The notes below the pieces were generated by a model, which was given only the letters and a program-made list of their open reading frames with translations, ran no database searches and was not told where the DNA came from. This document shows positions 1-7,206 of a stretch of DNA of 38,928 bases, in pieces (the first letter of the stretch is position 1; each line of letters begins with the position of its first letter). The DNA lies in the NCBI RefSeq assembly GCF_013034685.1, contig NZ_WQGO01000013.1:1-38928 (forward strand), given 5' to 3'. The position numbers were made by a program, and so were the translations under genes. The stretch is from Ruegeria lacuscaerulensis (lineage in GTDB: Bacteria; Pseudomonadota; Alphaproteobacteria; Rhodobacterales; Rhodobacteraceae).

Positions 1-97
1 TATAGACAACGCAGAACACCAAGACGCAAAAACGAACGACTTTTTCAACGACATCAGCCCACAGCGGTCAACGAAAGTGGCTTTCAAGTTTGGGTTG

Positions 98-160
98 CTC
101 AGTCAGTATTGAGTGACTGAGGGCTTAGGTTGACACATCGCAGATCAGCCTGCTCTGATC
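98..160. promoter_or_regulatory. Two short inverted repeats upstream of the amidohydrolase gene
   Basis: CTCAGTCA at 98-105 pairs with TGACTGAG at 114-121 around an 8-nt loop, and GATCAG at 143-148 pairs with CTGATC at 155-160 around a 6-nt loop. A TTGACA hexamer at 130-135 lies between them, without a convincing -10 at normal spacing. The first could be the terminator stem of a gene outside the window; the second could be an operator for the gene starting at 203. Neither has a T-tract. Confidence 0.3.
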
Positions 161-202
161 GAAGCAATTTATTTATGTCCGTAATCCCATTCGGAGGCAT
201 CA

Positions 203-2164
203 ATGAAGTTCTTTAAGTCTCTCACAGTATTCGCTTTTGCGCTGATGCCGCTTCACGGCGCTGCACAGTCCCCCTCATTGCAAGACGCCTTCGAGCGTTT
301 CCCTGAGTTTCCCGGCACAACTGTCTACGTCGGTGGAGAAGTTCTCACCATGAATCCGGACGCCCCGGTGGTTGAGGCGGTGGCGGTCAGGAATGGTCGA
401 ATTACTGACGTTGGAACCCTGGAGGAAATCGAGGGTCGCCTACCCGAAGGTAGCTATGCAATTGACCGCAGCTTTGAAGACAAGGTCATGGTGCCCGGGT
501 TTATTGAACAGCATTTGCACCCGCTTCTGGGCGCACTTGCGATGATGTCGGATGCCATCATTTCCATCGAGGACTGGCAATCGCCAGCAGGATTTGCGCC
601 TCTTGCCAATAGCGAGGAGGAGTTTCGCCAACGTCTGTCCGAGGTCATCAACACATATGATCGAAGCAGCGGGCGACCGCTGATGGTCTGGGGGTATCAC
701 GCGTCATGGCACGGCGACATGAGCCGTGTGATTTTGGACGAACTGGCCCCCGATATCCCGCTGGCTGTATGGCAACGCTCCACCCACGAGATGTACTTCA
801 ACTCGGTTGCCCTCGAACAACTTGAAATCACCGAAGAATACATTGCCGGCTGGTCAAGCGAACTGGCCCGGTCTCAAGCCAATCTTGAGAAAGGCCTCTT
901 CCTTGAAGCTGCATTCTGGGAGCATGTGTTCTTTGAGAAGTTTGCTCCGGTCTATGCATCTATCGACAGGGTCATGGAGGCGCTGGAGTTCACAGAGGAC
1001 TATTATCACCGCAGCGGGATCACGACCCTGGCAGAGCCTGCTGGCCCTGTGGATCAGAACGCCCAAGCTCTGGTGGCAGAAGCGTTCGGGCCAGACGACA
1101 CGCCGTTCAACTTTTACTTTATTCCGGACGGTCGAACGCTTGGGAGTATGTTTCTGAACACAGAGGGCCCCGAAAAAGTACTGGCCGAAACCGAAGCTAT
1201 GCTGGCGTGGAGCGAAGGCCGAACCCAGTTCCTACCTAAGCAGGTCAAGCTCCTGTTAGATGGTGCGATCTTCAGTGAATTAATGATCATGCGCGACGGC
1301 TATCTGGACGGGCATGAAGGTCAATGGATTATGACGCCTGATTTCTTCAAGCAGGTGTTCGACCTTTATTGGAACGCAGGTTTTCAGGTCCATGTTCACA
1401 ATCTAGGAGACGGCGGTCTGGACATCCTTCTTGATGCTCTTGAAGACGCCATGCAGCGCAATCCGCGATATGACCATCGCACCGTCGTGGTGCACTTTGG
1501 CTACGCTCAACCAGATCAGATCGCACGTATTAAACGTCTTGGCGCGATTGTCAGTGGCAATTCCGTTTATACGCCGACGCTCGCAGATCGGTATTCCGCA
1601 GGCAGCGTGGGTAGCGAGCGCACAGAGCGCATGGTGCCACTAGGTGACGCCGTTCGGGCAGGTATCCCCTTTTCGATGCACTCGGACATGCCGATGGCTC
1701 CTGCAGAGCCGCTGAAGTACATGTGGGCTGCTGTCAATCGGATTTCCACGAGTGGCCGTGTCGTTGGTCCGGACCAGCGCATCAGTGCCGAAGACGCGCT
1801 GCAAGGTATCACCATCGGTGCAGCCTATTCCCTGCAATTGGAGGATGAGATCGGTTCCATCGAGCCCGGCAAACTGGCCAACTTCACAATCCTTGAAGAA
1901 AATCCGCTAACTGTGGATCCTTTGACGCTGGCCGATATCAAAGTGTGGGGAACTGTACTTGAAGGCCGTCTTCAGCCCGCCCCTCCCGCAGCAGAAACAG
2001 ACCATGACGAAGCCGGTGCTAGCCAGCTCATCAATAATCCGGAAAAAGTGTTGATGGCGTCACTACGCCACGCACGCAGTAAGGCCCACAATCACGATCA
2101 CTCGCAATCAACGCAGTTTAACGTCTATGATCCGCTCGGGATTTCGACCTTTGACTCTCGTTGA
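203..2164 (+). CDS. Exported amidohydrolase, YtcJ-like (amidohydrolase_3 family)
   Basis: A 653-residue metal-dependent hydrolase of the YtcJ-like amidohydrolase family. These enzymes hydrolyse amide or similar C-N bonds, and the substrate cannot be told from sequence. The first 21 residues look like a Sec signal peptide ending in AAQ, so the enzyme is probably periplasmic. The metal-binding H-x-H is seen in EQHLHPLLG (about residues 102-110). Further family signatures are HVHNLGDGG (about 400) and HSDMPM (about 493), with a C-terminal segment of the family type ending in GKLANFTILE. The last 25 residues carry a His-rich stretch (KAHNHDHS) that could bind metal. The ATG is preceded by GGAGG at 193-197, which fixes the start. 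It stands alone: the next gene runs the opposite way. GC is lower than in the main part of the window. Confidence 0.85.
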   Translation: MKFFKSLTVFAFALMPLHGAAQSPSLQDAFERFPEFPGTTVYVGGEVLTMNPDAPVVEAVAVRNGRITDVGTLEEIEGRLPEGSYAIDRSFEDKVMVPGFIEQHLHPLLGALAMMSDAIISIEDWQSPAGFAPLANSEEEFRQRLSEVINTYDRSSGRPLMVWGYHASWHGDMSRVILDELAPDIPLAVWQRSTHEMYFNSVALEQLEITEEYIAGWSSELARSQANLEKGLFLEAAFWEHVFFEKFAPVYASIDRVMEALEFTEDYYHRSGITTLAEPAGPVDQNAQALVAEAFGPDDTPFNFYFIPDGRTLGSMFLNTEGPEKVLAETEAMLAWSEGRTQFLPKQVKLLLDGAIFSELMIMRDGYLDGHEGQWIMTPDFFKQVFDLYWNAGFQVHVHNLGDGGLDILLDALEDAMQRNPRYDHRTVVVHFGYAQPDQIARIKRLGAIVSGNSVYTPTLADRYSAGSVGSERTERMVPLGDAVRAGIPFSMHSDMPMAPAEPLKYMWAAVNRISTSGRVVGPDQRISAEDALQGITIGAAYSLQLEDEIGSIEPGKLANFTILEENPLTVDPLTLADIKVWGTVLEGRLQPAPPAAETDHDEAGASQLINNPEKVLMASLRHARSKAHNHDHSQSTQFNVYDPLGISTFDSR

Positions 2165-2385
2165 TCGTCACTTGAACAAGCCGGAAGATTGCCCCAACTC
2201 GCTCCGATAGGCGCGGTGGCCAATCTTGCACTTTGCGCAGGTGCCGAACCGTCCCACCCGCTGCGTTCTTGAGTGCCAGTTTTGTTCGCCCGCTGCCGGA
2301 TTTTGGATGCCGATCTGATTGAGCCAAAAAGGGGCAGTGAAATGCGAAGAATAAAACTCTGATAATTGTGACTTCTGACCAAAGG
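2165..2385. other. Intergenic stretch with no supported gene
   Basis: This gap separates two convergent genes. Several overlapping minus-strand frames stay open here, but none has a good ribosome site or a recognisable domain. It could hold a decayed gene remnant. No clear terminator is visible. Confidence 0.4.
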
Positions 2386-3243
2386 TCATTCAATTGCGGT
2401 TTGAAATGTTGCGGTAAGCCTTTTGTTCAAACCGTGATGAGGCTCGGCTGAGGAACCGTAGTGCAATTCTGCCAAGGCAGCGATGTCATTGAAAATGACT
2501 ACGGAGCCGCCTTCTTCGTTCGCGTAAACCAATAGTTTTTGGCAAAAGGCATCCAATCCAATTGCCGGAAAACCCGCCATTGCCACACCACCGGGTGCTG
2601 GTCCGCCGAATAACAAGAGAACAGCATCCGGTAGCTGCGCCCCCAGTTGGGACGCTTCGGCCGCAAAATCCATCTCCCCAAACCAGACTGTATCGTCCTG
2701 TCCCATCACAGCTGTCCTGAGACGTTCTACTGCCTCTGACACGCTGAGCTCAGATCGCAATTCGATGATGCCATAGTTTGCAAGTAATCCTTTGGTCGGT
2801 GCTGGTGCTGCATCCAAGTCGTTCAGGACTTCGAGCAACTTGTTCTCAAATGCATTCAACGCTTGGCTATTGTTCAGACCATGACGCACTTTGAGAAACT
2901 GAGGGTCTGTGTATGCGATCTGCGGGTGACCATCCTGATCGAAGGAAAGAACGCGAAAAGGAAGATCCAGACCTGCTCGTACGTTCTCTTCCAGAATTGG
3001 CGTGTTTATCTCTGGATCAGAGAATACGAGTACACGAGACGCTGGCATTTCGACACCTTCGGCCTCGGCCAGGCGCGCATGATCTATCGATGCGATCGGA
3101 GTAGCTCCCGCATCGGCAACTGCAGTCTCAAGTTCTAAGAAGTTTTCGTCCACCGCAATCTGGACAGATGAAGATTGTGCAAAAGCGGATGTCGAAACTG
3201 CTAGTGTTGCAATCATCGAAAGAACAAAGCCAAACCTTACCAT
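2386..3243 (-). CDS. Exported protein with two DUF302 domains
   Basis: A 285-residue protein with a signal peptide (about 1-22, ending SAFA) followed by two DUF302 repeats (roughly 30-150 and 165-280). The family pattern is clear in each half. The first has VLVFSDPEIN, a leucine-rich GLDLPFRVL and a conserved His in VRHGLNN. The second has VLLLFGGPAPG, then FPAIGLDAF and a matching HHGLNKRL near the C-terminus. DUF302 proteins bind small ligands in the periplasm, but no reaction is established for the family. The gene overlaps the 3' end of the DUF4345 gene by 7 nt, so both probably belong to one minus-strand transcript with the lipoprotein gene further upstream. It sits in the lower-GC block. 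Confidence 0.75.
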   Translation of the reverse strand: MVRFGFVLSMIATLAVSTSAFAQSSSVQIAVDENFLELETAVADAGATPIASIDHARLAEAEGVEMPASRVLVFSDPEINTPILEENVRAGLDLPFRVLSFDQDGHPQIAYTDPQFLKVRHGLNNSQALNAFENKLLEVLNDLDAAPAPTKGLLANYGIIELRSELSVSEAVERLRTAVMGQDDTVWFGEMDFAAEASQLGAQLPDAVLLLFGGPAPGGVAMAGFPAIGLDAFCQKLLVYANEEGGSVVIFNDIAALAELHYGSSAEPHHGLNKRLTATFQTAIE

Positions 3244-3635
3244 TTTACCACTTCCTGTTTCATCGTACGTTTTTTCAGTGAAACCGCCGCCAGAGCTGCA
3301 ATTGTAATCGCGGCTGCAAGATAAAAGAGAAGTATCCCTTTCGGGACGCCATCAAAAAATATGCTAAGTATGCATCCGGCGGCCAATCCCGAGATAGACA
3401 AAAATAGAACCCATAGCGCAGTGCGCTGTAAGTCCGGTTTCGCCACGGTCGCTGACCAAAACAAAGCGTTTGCTACGTAAAGACCCATAATCGCACGGAA
3501 GACATGCGTCTGGTCCGTTCCTTCCACCGGAAGTCCCAGCAAAACTGGGATCGAACTACCGAATATCAGCCAGTACGATAGTGCAATTGGCACGTGGCCA
3601 GTAGTAGTCACCAGAAGGTCTAACCTAGCATCCAT
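3237..3635 (-). CDS. DUF4345-type integral membrane protein
   Basis: I chose the ATG at 3635 (132 residues) because an AGAAAGAGG ribosome site lies just upstream and the product then begins close to the first membrane helix. A GTG at 3824 would overlap the upstream lipoprotein stop in a GTGA arrangement, but it would add 63 residues that look non-coding. The protein has four predicted hydrophobic segments (about 15-35, 47-67, 72-92 and 97-118). The family signature is a helix with MGLYVANALFW in the middle. DUF4345 proteins have no known function. The reading frame overlaps the DUF302 gene start by 7 nt, suggesting translational coupling. Confidence 0.65.
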   Translation of the reverse strand: MDARLDLLVTTTGHVPIALSYWLIFGSSIPVLLGLPVEGTDQTHVFRAIMGLYVANALFWSATVAKPDLQRTALWVLFLSISGLAAGCILSIFFDGVPKGILLFYLAAAITIAALAAVSLKKRTMKQEVVKW

Positions 3636-3820
3636 GCAGGCCTCTTTCTCGTAGAGGTTTCGCTTTGCTTGCAAAACTCCTAATCGGTCAATTGGTGCAT
3701 CCGATGATCCGTAACGGATGCCTACGCCATAGCCTGAACGGCGCATCCGGCAGGCCAAGTCGAGCTTTCCAAAGAGCGAGCCAGTACTGCGCAGCCGTGC
3801 TCCGCCGCGCACCAAACTGG

Positions 3821-4120
3821 TCACAATGCGCCTTCGTCGCCCAGGAACTCGATACCAGCTGTCGTGCCATCACTGTAAGCAATGCAATTCCAAGGAGCAC
3901 GGTCCTCGCCAACGCCTACAGTGACCTGTGTTCCTGCCTCGCTAAACGCGGATGAGAGCACCACGACTTGCGAATTGTTTGTTGTGCTGGCTACATCTCG
4001 CAAACACGCCTGCTGAGCCGGCGTGAGGTCGGCGGACGCGGTTGATGTACTCGTATCGTCGCAGGCTGCAAGCAATGCGAAACAAGTTGCACCTGCAATC
4101 ATCACCATCTTGTTGGACAT
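3821..4120 (-). CDS. Small exported lipoprotein, uncharacterised
   Basis: A 99-residue protein with a lipoprotein-type signal: a hydrophobic stretch (MIAGATCFALLAAC) ends in a lipobox with Cys at residue 19, so it is probably membrane-anchored in the periplasm. The mature part has two more cysteines (about 39 and 78), which may form a disulfide. I recognise no domain. The start is supported by an AAGGAG ribosome site just upstream of the ATG. It is the likely first gene of the minus-strand group lipoprotein, DUF4345, DUF302. Confidence 0.65.
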   Translation of the reverse strand: MSNKMVMIAGATCFALLAACDDTSTSTASADLTPAQQACLRDVASTTNNSQVVVLSSAFSEAGTQVTVGVGEDRAPWNCIAYSDGTTAGIEFLGDEGAL

Positions 4121-4220
4121 TTTCTTCTCCTTCTTGTTCCCATGAAATTATTGAAATTGGATGCGCTTGTTTGAATCTCTCGCGTCTGGGCAGCCAATAG
4201 GACATGCCTTGATCCTGTGA

Positions 4221-4376
4221 CTACCTTGCCCAAAACCCGCCGCTTGCTGGCTTGGCCGGCGGTTCGATATTTTGTTGACTACCGAGATCGCCAACAACGC
4301 GTGATGGCCGAATGACGTCACAGGCAAAAGCTAGAGCGAGCTTTGGAGAGAGTGATCTCTTGTTGAAATTGAGCAT
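4221..4376 (-). CDS. Possible 51-residue small protein
   Basis: A short minus-strand frame starts with ATG at 4376, with a near-perfect AGGAGGA ribosome site four bases upstream, and ends with TAG at 4221. The 51-residue product begins MLNFNKRSLSPKLALAFAC, then is mostly polar and rich in Pro and Gly. No family is recognised. The strong ribosome site is the only positive evidence. It lies 100 bp upstream of the lipoprotein gene on the same strand and could be co-transcribed with it. Confidence 0.35.
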   Translation of the reverse strand: MLNFNKRSLSPKLALAFACDVIRPSRVVGDLGSQQNIEPPAKPASGGFWAR

Positions 4377-4689
4377 CGCGTCCTCCTAAGCACGATCACT
4401 TTAGAAAGTCTTCCAACCGCCAGCACTCACCCTAGCGGCTGGAAGGGCCCGGCAACGCGAGCAACAACGACAACAACGGAGGTAAAATGAAAGTTGTGTC
4501 GAATTCGCATGTTTGAATCTATTTTTTAATAAATCAACATTTTTTCCGCGCGTAAACTTCTTTACGCTCTCGTACGATAGGCCTTCGTCTTCAAATAAAA
4601 AAGGTTCGTGGGCGCATCCTTGGGGGCGCGTGAGTAATTCTGAGCGGCGAAGCGTCTCGGCGCAATGAAAGTCAAAAAGGGAGTGAAAA
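4377..4689. other. AT-rich divergent intergenic region with a possible 9-codon leader ORF
   Basis: This gap lies between divergent genes and probably holds promoters for both. On the plus strand GGAGG at 4478-4482 precedes an ATG at 4487 that opens a 9-codon frame (MKVVSNSHV) ending with TGA at 4516. It might be a leader peptide for the DUF805 gene, 173 nt downstream. The following stretch (4518-4560) is rich in A and T. No other gene is supported. Confidence 0.3.
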
Positions 4690-5205
4690 ATGGGATTTGG
4701 TGAATCCGTTAAAACGTGTTTTTCGAAATACTTCCAGTTTTCCGGTCGGGCTTTACGCTCAGAATACTGGTGGTTCTTCTTGTTTGTGGTTCTCGTGAGT
4801 GCCGCTTTAGCCATGTTGGATTCGGTCCTTTTTGGAACCAACCCCGAAACGGGCCAAGGCTCTCAGGTTCTGTCCTCAGTTTTCCAACTGGCCGTCATAA
4901 TACCAATGCTCGCCGTCGGTTGGAGAAGGCTGCACGATACAGGGCGACCTGGCTGGTACTTGCTGTTGCCGATGGCGCTCAGCATTACAACGCTTTTTGT
5001 TTTGCTGGGTGGGGTGGCGTTCTTTTCGGTATTGGAGCAAGGGACCGAAAATCCCGATGCATTGCGAGGACCTGCGGCAGTTTTGGGTGTGACCGGTATC
5101 ATTGTTGTCTCAATCCTTCAGTTCGTTCTGTCCATTCTGATGATCTGGTGGCTGACACGACCTTCCCAAGAAGGCGCAAACGAATACGGCGAATCTGTTT
5201 CCTGA
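4690..5205 (+). CDS. DUF805 family membrane protein
   Basis: A 171-residue integral membrane protein. DUF805 hallmarks are present: an N-terminal soluble start with a Phe-rich FSKYFQFSGRALRSEYW (residues about 11-27), a first helix (28-48), a second helix around the invariant WRRLHDTGRPGW motif (about 78-89), and two more helices (about 92-115 and 128-157). The family is widespread and of unknown function. GGGAG at 4678-4682 precedes the ATG. The next gene follows after 73 bp on the same strand and may be co-transcribed. Confidence 0.8.
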   Translation: MGFGESVKTCFSKYFQFSGRALRSEYWWFFLFVVLVSAALAMLDSVLFGTNPETGQGSQVLSSVFQLAVIIPMLAVGWRRLHDTGRPGWYLLLPMALSITTLFVLLGGVAFFSVLEQGTENPDALRGPAAVLGVTGIIVVSILQFVLSILMIWWLTRPSQEGANEYGESVS

Positions 5206-5278
5206 CCTTATTTTCCGGGAAACAAGCCAGGAACCCTGCTGGGTGAAAGTCCGAACCGCAACACCATGGAGAGTGAAA

Positions 5279-6049
5279 ATGAGTTTCAAAACGATTTCCA
5301 TTGGAGCGTTGATGATGGCAATGGCGACCACTGCATCGGCGGAGTGGTCGTTCAGTTCCGGGCCTAATCCCAATGCATTTATTCAAACCGGAAACATGAC
5401 GCTGGAACTTCAGTGTGACCGTATCCGCTTTGCTCCGGCTGGATACGAGGACAGCCAGGACATTGTGCAGAAGCAAGGGCTTTCCATTCGGTTTTTTAAG
5501 AGCGGCACCACCGAAGTTGGGGCTTTTCAGGTTGGCGCAGAAAACGCTGCTTTGCGGATCGTCGACAACTATCCCGTCGAGGCCAGTTTCAACAGTCAGC
5601 AGGATTATGATTTTGTACTGGACCAGCTTGCAGCAAATGCATCGGTTAATCTGTCCATGATTGATCAAGACGTCAGCTATGGAATCTTTGACTTGAAGGG
5701 TTCCAGCGCGGCAATTCGATCCCTTCGTTCTGCGTGCAACTCGAATGTTAGCCAGGAGGCCTCCTACGAAGCACCCGAAGGCATCGTCTATTGTGGTGGC
5801 GGAGCGATAAAACGCGTGATCGAACCCGTAATTTTGGAGAACCCGGACGGAGAGTGGGACGCGCGAGTAACGGTTAACGGCGAGACGATCAGAGCCATGA
5901 CGGCCTACAGTTACTTCGGAAACTCTGAGCCGCCGGCCGGATTTGTCGTTGCCCTGCTTGGGGAAGACAGGTCCGAGTTTTTGATTTTTAGCGAAGGCTC
6001 GGCAAACTGGCTGGAGTACGGGGACTATAGGTATGATCAATGTAACTGA
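5279..6049 (+). CDS. Uncharacterised exported protein
   Basis: I use the ATG at 5279 (256 residues) because GGAGAG lies just upstream and the product then starts with a typical signal peptide (MSFKTISIGALMMAMATTASA). A longer in-frame start at 5243 would put a charged, unlikely extension in front. The mature protein seems to have two parts: residues 25-150, of mixed beta character, and a C-terminal part from about 170 with paired cysteines (near 150, 182 and 255). No family is recognised. It overlaps the next gene by 17 bp, so the two are very likely translated from one message and may act together in the periplasm. Confidence 0.6.
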   Translation: MSFKTISIGALMMAMATTASAEWSFSSGPNPNAFIQTGNMTLELQCDRIRFAPAGYEDSQDIVQKQGLSIRFFKSGTTEVGAFQVGAENAALRIVDNYPVEASFNSQQDYDFVLDQLAANASVNLSMIDQDVSYGIFDLKGSSAAIRSLRSACNSNVSQEASYEAPEGIVYCGGGAIKRVIEPVILENPDGEWDARVTVNGETIRAMTAYSYFGNSEPPAGFVVALLGEDRSEFLIFSEGSANWLEYGDYRYDQCN

Positions 6050-6569
6050 CGCCACCCTCCAACCTGCTTCCCCAAAAGTGCGCCTGTTGAAAGGGCTGGC
6101 ATCAGGGATTGTGCTGGTTTCGGGCCTATTTTGGACCTCACCAGCTGTCGCTGCTGATGTTTCACAACTGCCGCCCGGTTTTCAGGCGAAGGTTGATCTG
6201 GCGGCACAGGCTTGCGCGGAGTTCAACGACGGTCAGTTTGATTTAGATTGGGGTGCGGTCGAGAGAGTGGATCTCGACGGGGATCTACAACGCGACTGGG
6301 TTCTGAACGAATCTGGTTTCGCGTGCTCGAGCGCCGCATCTCTTTTTTGCGGAACTGGCGGATGCATGTCGCACTTCTTGATTGAAGAGGAGGTTCACTC
6401 CTTGCTTAACCGAGGCTGGACGGTCGTTGACTTCGGGCGTCAACGCATTGTCCTTGCGGATGTCCACGGAAGCAATTGTGACGGAATAAACCCGACGCCT
6501 TGCGCATCAGCCAGTGTTTGGGATGCGGAAGCTAAGACGTGGCGTTCATCGGCTGGTGATTGGCAGTAA
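6033..6569 (+). CDS. Uncharacterised exported protein, coupled to the upstream gene
   Basis: A 178-residue protein. An N-terminal charged stretch is followed by a hydrophobic segment (about 20-38) and an AVAA cleavage-like site near 41, so it is probably exported. The mature part carries six cysteines; VDLDGDLQRDWVL (about 78-90) resembles a calcium-loop-like DxDGD segment as seen in VCBS/FG-GAP-like proteins. The CGTGGC motif is near 107-112. It starts inside the 3' end of the preceding gene (17 bp overlap). Function unknown. Confidence 0.55.
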   Translation: MINVTDATLQPASPKVRLLKGLASGIVLVSGLFWTSPAVAADVSQLPPGFQAKVDLAAQACAEFNDGQFDLDWGAVERVDLDGDLQRDWVLNESGFACSSAASLFCGTGGCMSHFLIEEEVHSLLNRGWTVVDFGRQRIVLADVHGSNCDGINPTPCASASVWDAEAKTWRSSAGDWQ

Positions 6570-6798
6570 ACTGCAATTGGGCAGTGCAGATAAGCCTGAG
6601 AGCCTGTTTGTTCGATGAGTTCTCTGCAGCATGCAAACTTATGGGCAAATCGTACAAAGCTATGCGCAAATACCGCGTAAAGGTTTACGCAAAGTTCCAA
6701 GATTTTCTTTAGTCAAACCAACGTCGGCAATGCAGCGTTATGCGCAGACCTACAGGAAATCGCCGGAGGCATTTTCGCCATCGGCATTCCCGCTTCCG
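6570..6798. repeat. Intergenic cluster of short related repeats and a palindrome
   Basis: Here a short motif of the type TATGCGCAAAT recurs: GCAAAC at 6633, GCAAAT at 6645 and 6666, GCAAAG at 6689 and GCAGAC at 6744 mark the copies. The 6645 and 6666 copies are 21 bp apart (two helical turns). A perfect inverted repeat GCGTAAA-GG-TTTACGC lies at 6675-6690. The region separates the lower-GC block from the GC-rich part. It may be a protein-binding array; no gene is supported. Confidence 0.4.
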
Positions 6799-7173
6799 TC
6801 AGTCGAACCCGCCCGGTTTATGCCCGAAGAAGACCTTGGTGACATCCTCGATGATGTTCCACGTCACGCGGCTGCCGTCCCGGACGAAATAGCTATCTCC
6901 TACATCCAGATCGGTGGTGTGTCCTGTACTGTGGTCGATTATTTGGCAACGGCCAGACAGGATAGTCATCAGCTCATCCCCCTGTTCGGTGCATTCAAAC
7001 GCGCCTTTGGTGCAGCGCCAGATGCCGGTGCGTGTTGCATGTCCGGGGCCGCCGTCGTCCATCCGGCCAGAGGCTTTGGGCTGACCTTCCAATATCTTGT
7101 AGTCGCTGCTGGGGTTGTCGAAAGGCCAGACCTCCAAGGGGCCGATTTCATCCAGCGTCGTGTATTTCCGCAT
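6799..7173 (-). CDS. Small cupin-domain protein
   Basis: A 124-residue single-domain cupin resembling the cupin_3 (DUF861, EutQ/ureidoglycine-aminohydrolase-like) group. The beta-barrel core spans about 45-115, with GIWRCTKGAFECT, the family-type MTILSGRCQIID and then DVGDSYFVRDGSRVTW. These proteins bind metal or small ligands, and no substrate can be assigned. It lies 34 bp downstream of the cyclase/hydrolase gene on the same strand and is probably co-transcribed with it. The ATG at 7173 is the only reasonable start. Confidence 0.7.
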   Translation of the reverse strand: MRKYTTLDEIGPLEVWPFDNPSSDYKILEGQPKASGRMDDGGPGHATRTGIWRCTKGAFECTEQGDELMTILSGRCQIIDHSTGHTTDLDVGDSYFVRDGSRVTWNIIEDVTKVFFGHKPGGFD

Positions 7174-7206
7174 AATCGCTCTTTCATCTCTGTTTTGCGG
7201 GGCAGG

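Noticed and set aside
3636..3824. GTG start giving a 63-residue extension to the DUF4345 protein
   Set aside because: The GTGA overlap is attractive, but the extension is not hydrophobic or conserved-looking and a good ribosome site precedes the ATG at 3635.
5099..6055. 318-codon open frame on the minus strand across the exported-protein gene
   Set aside because: The plus-strand gene has a signal peptide, a ribosome site and a coupled neighbour; the minus frame has none.
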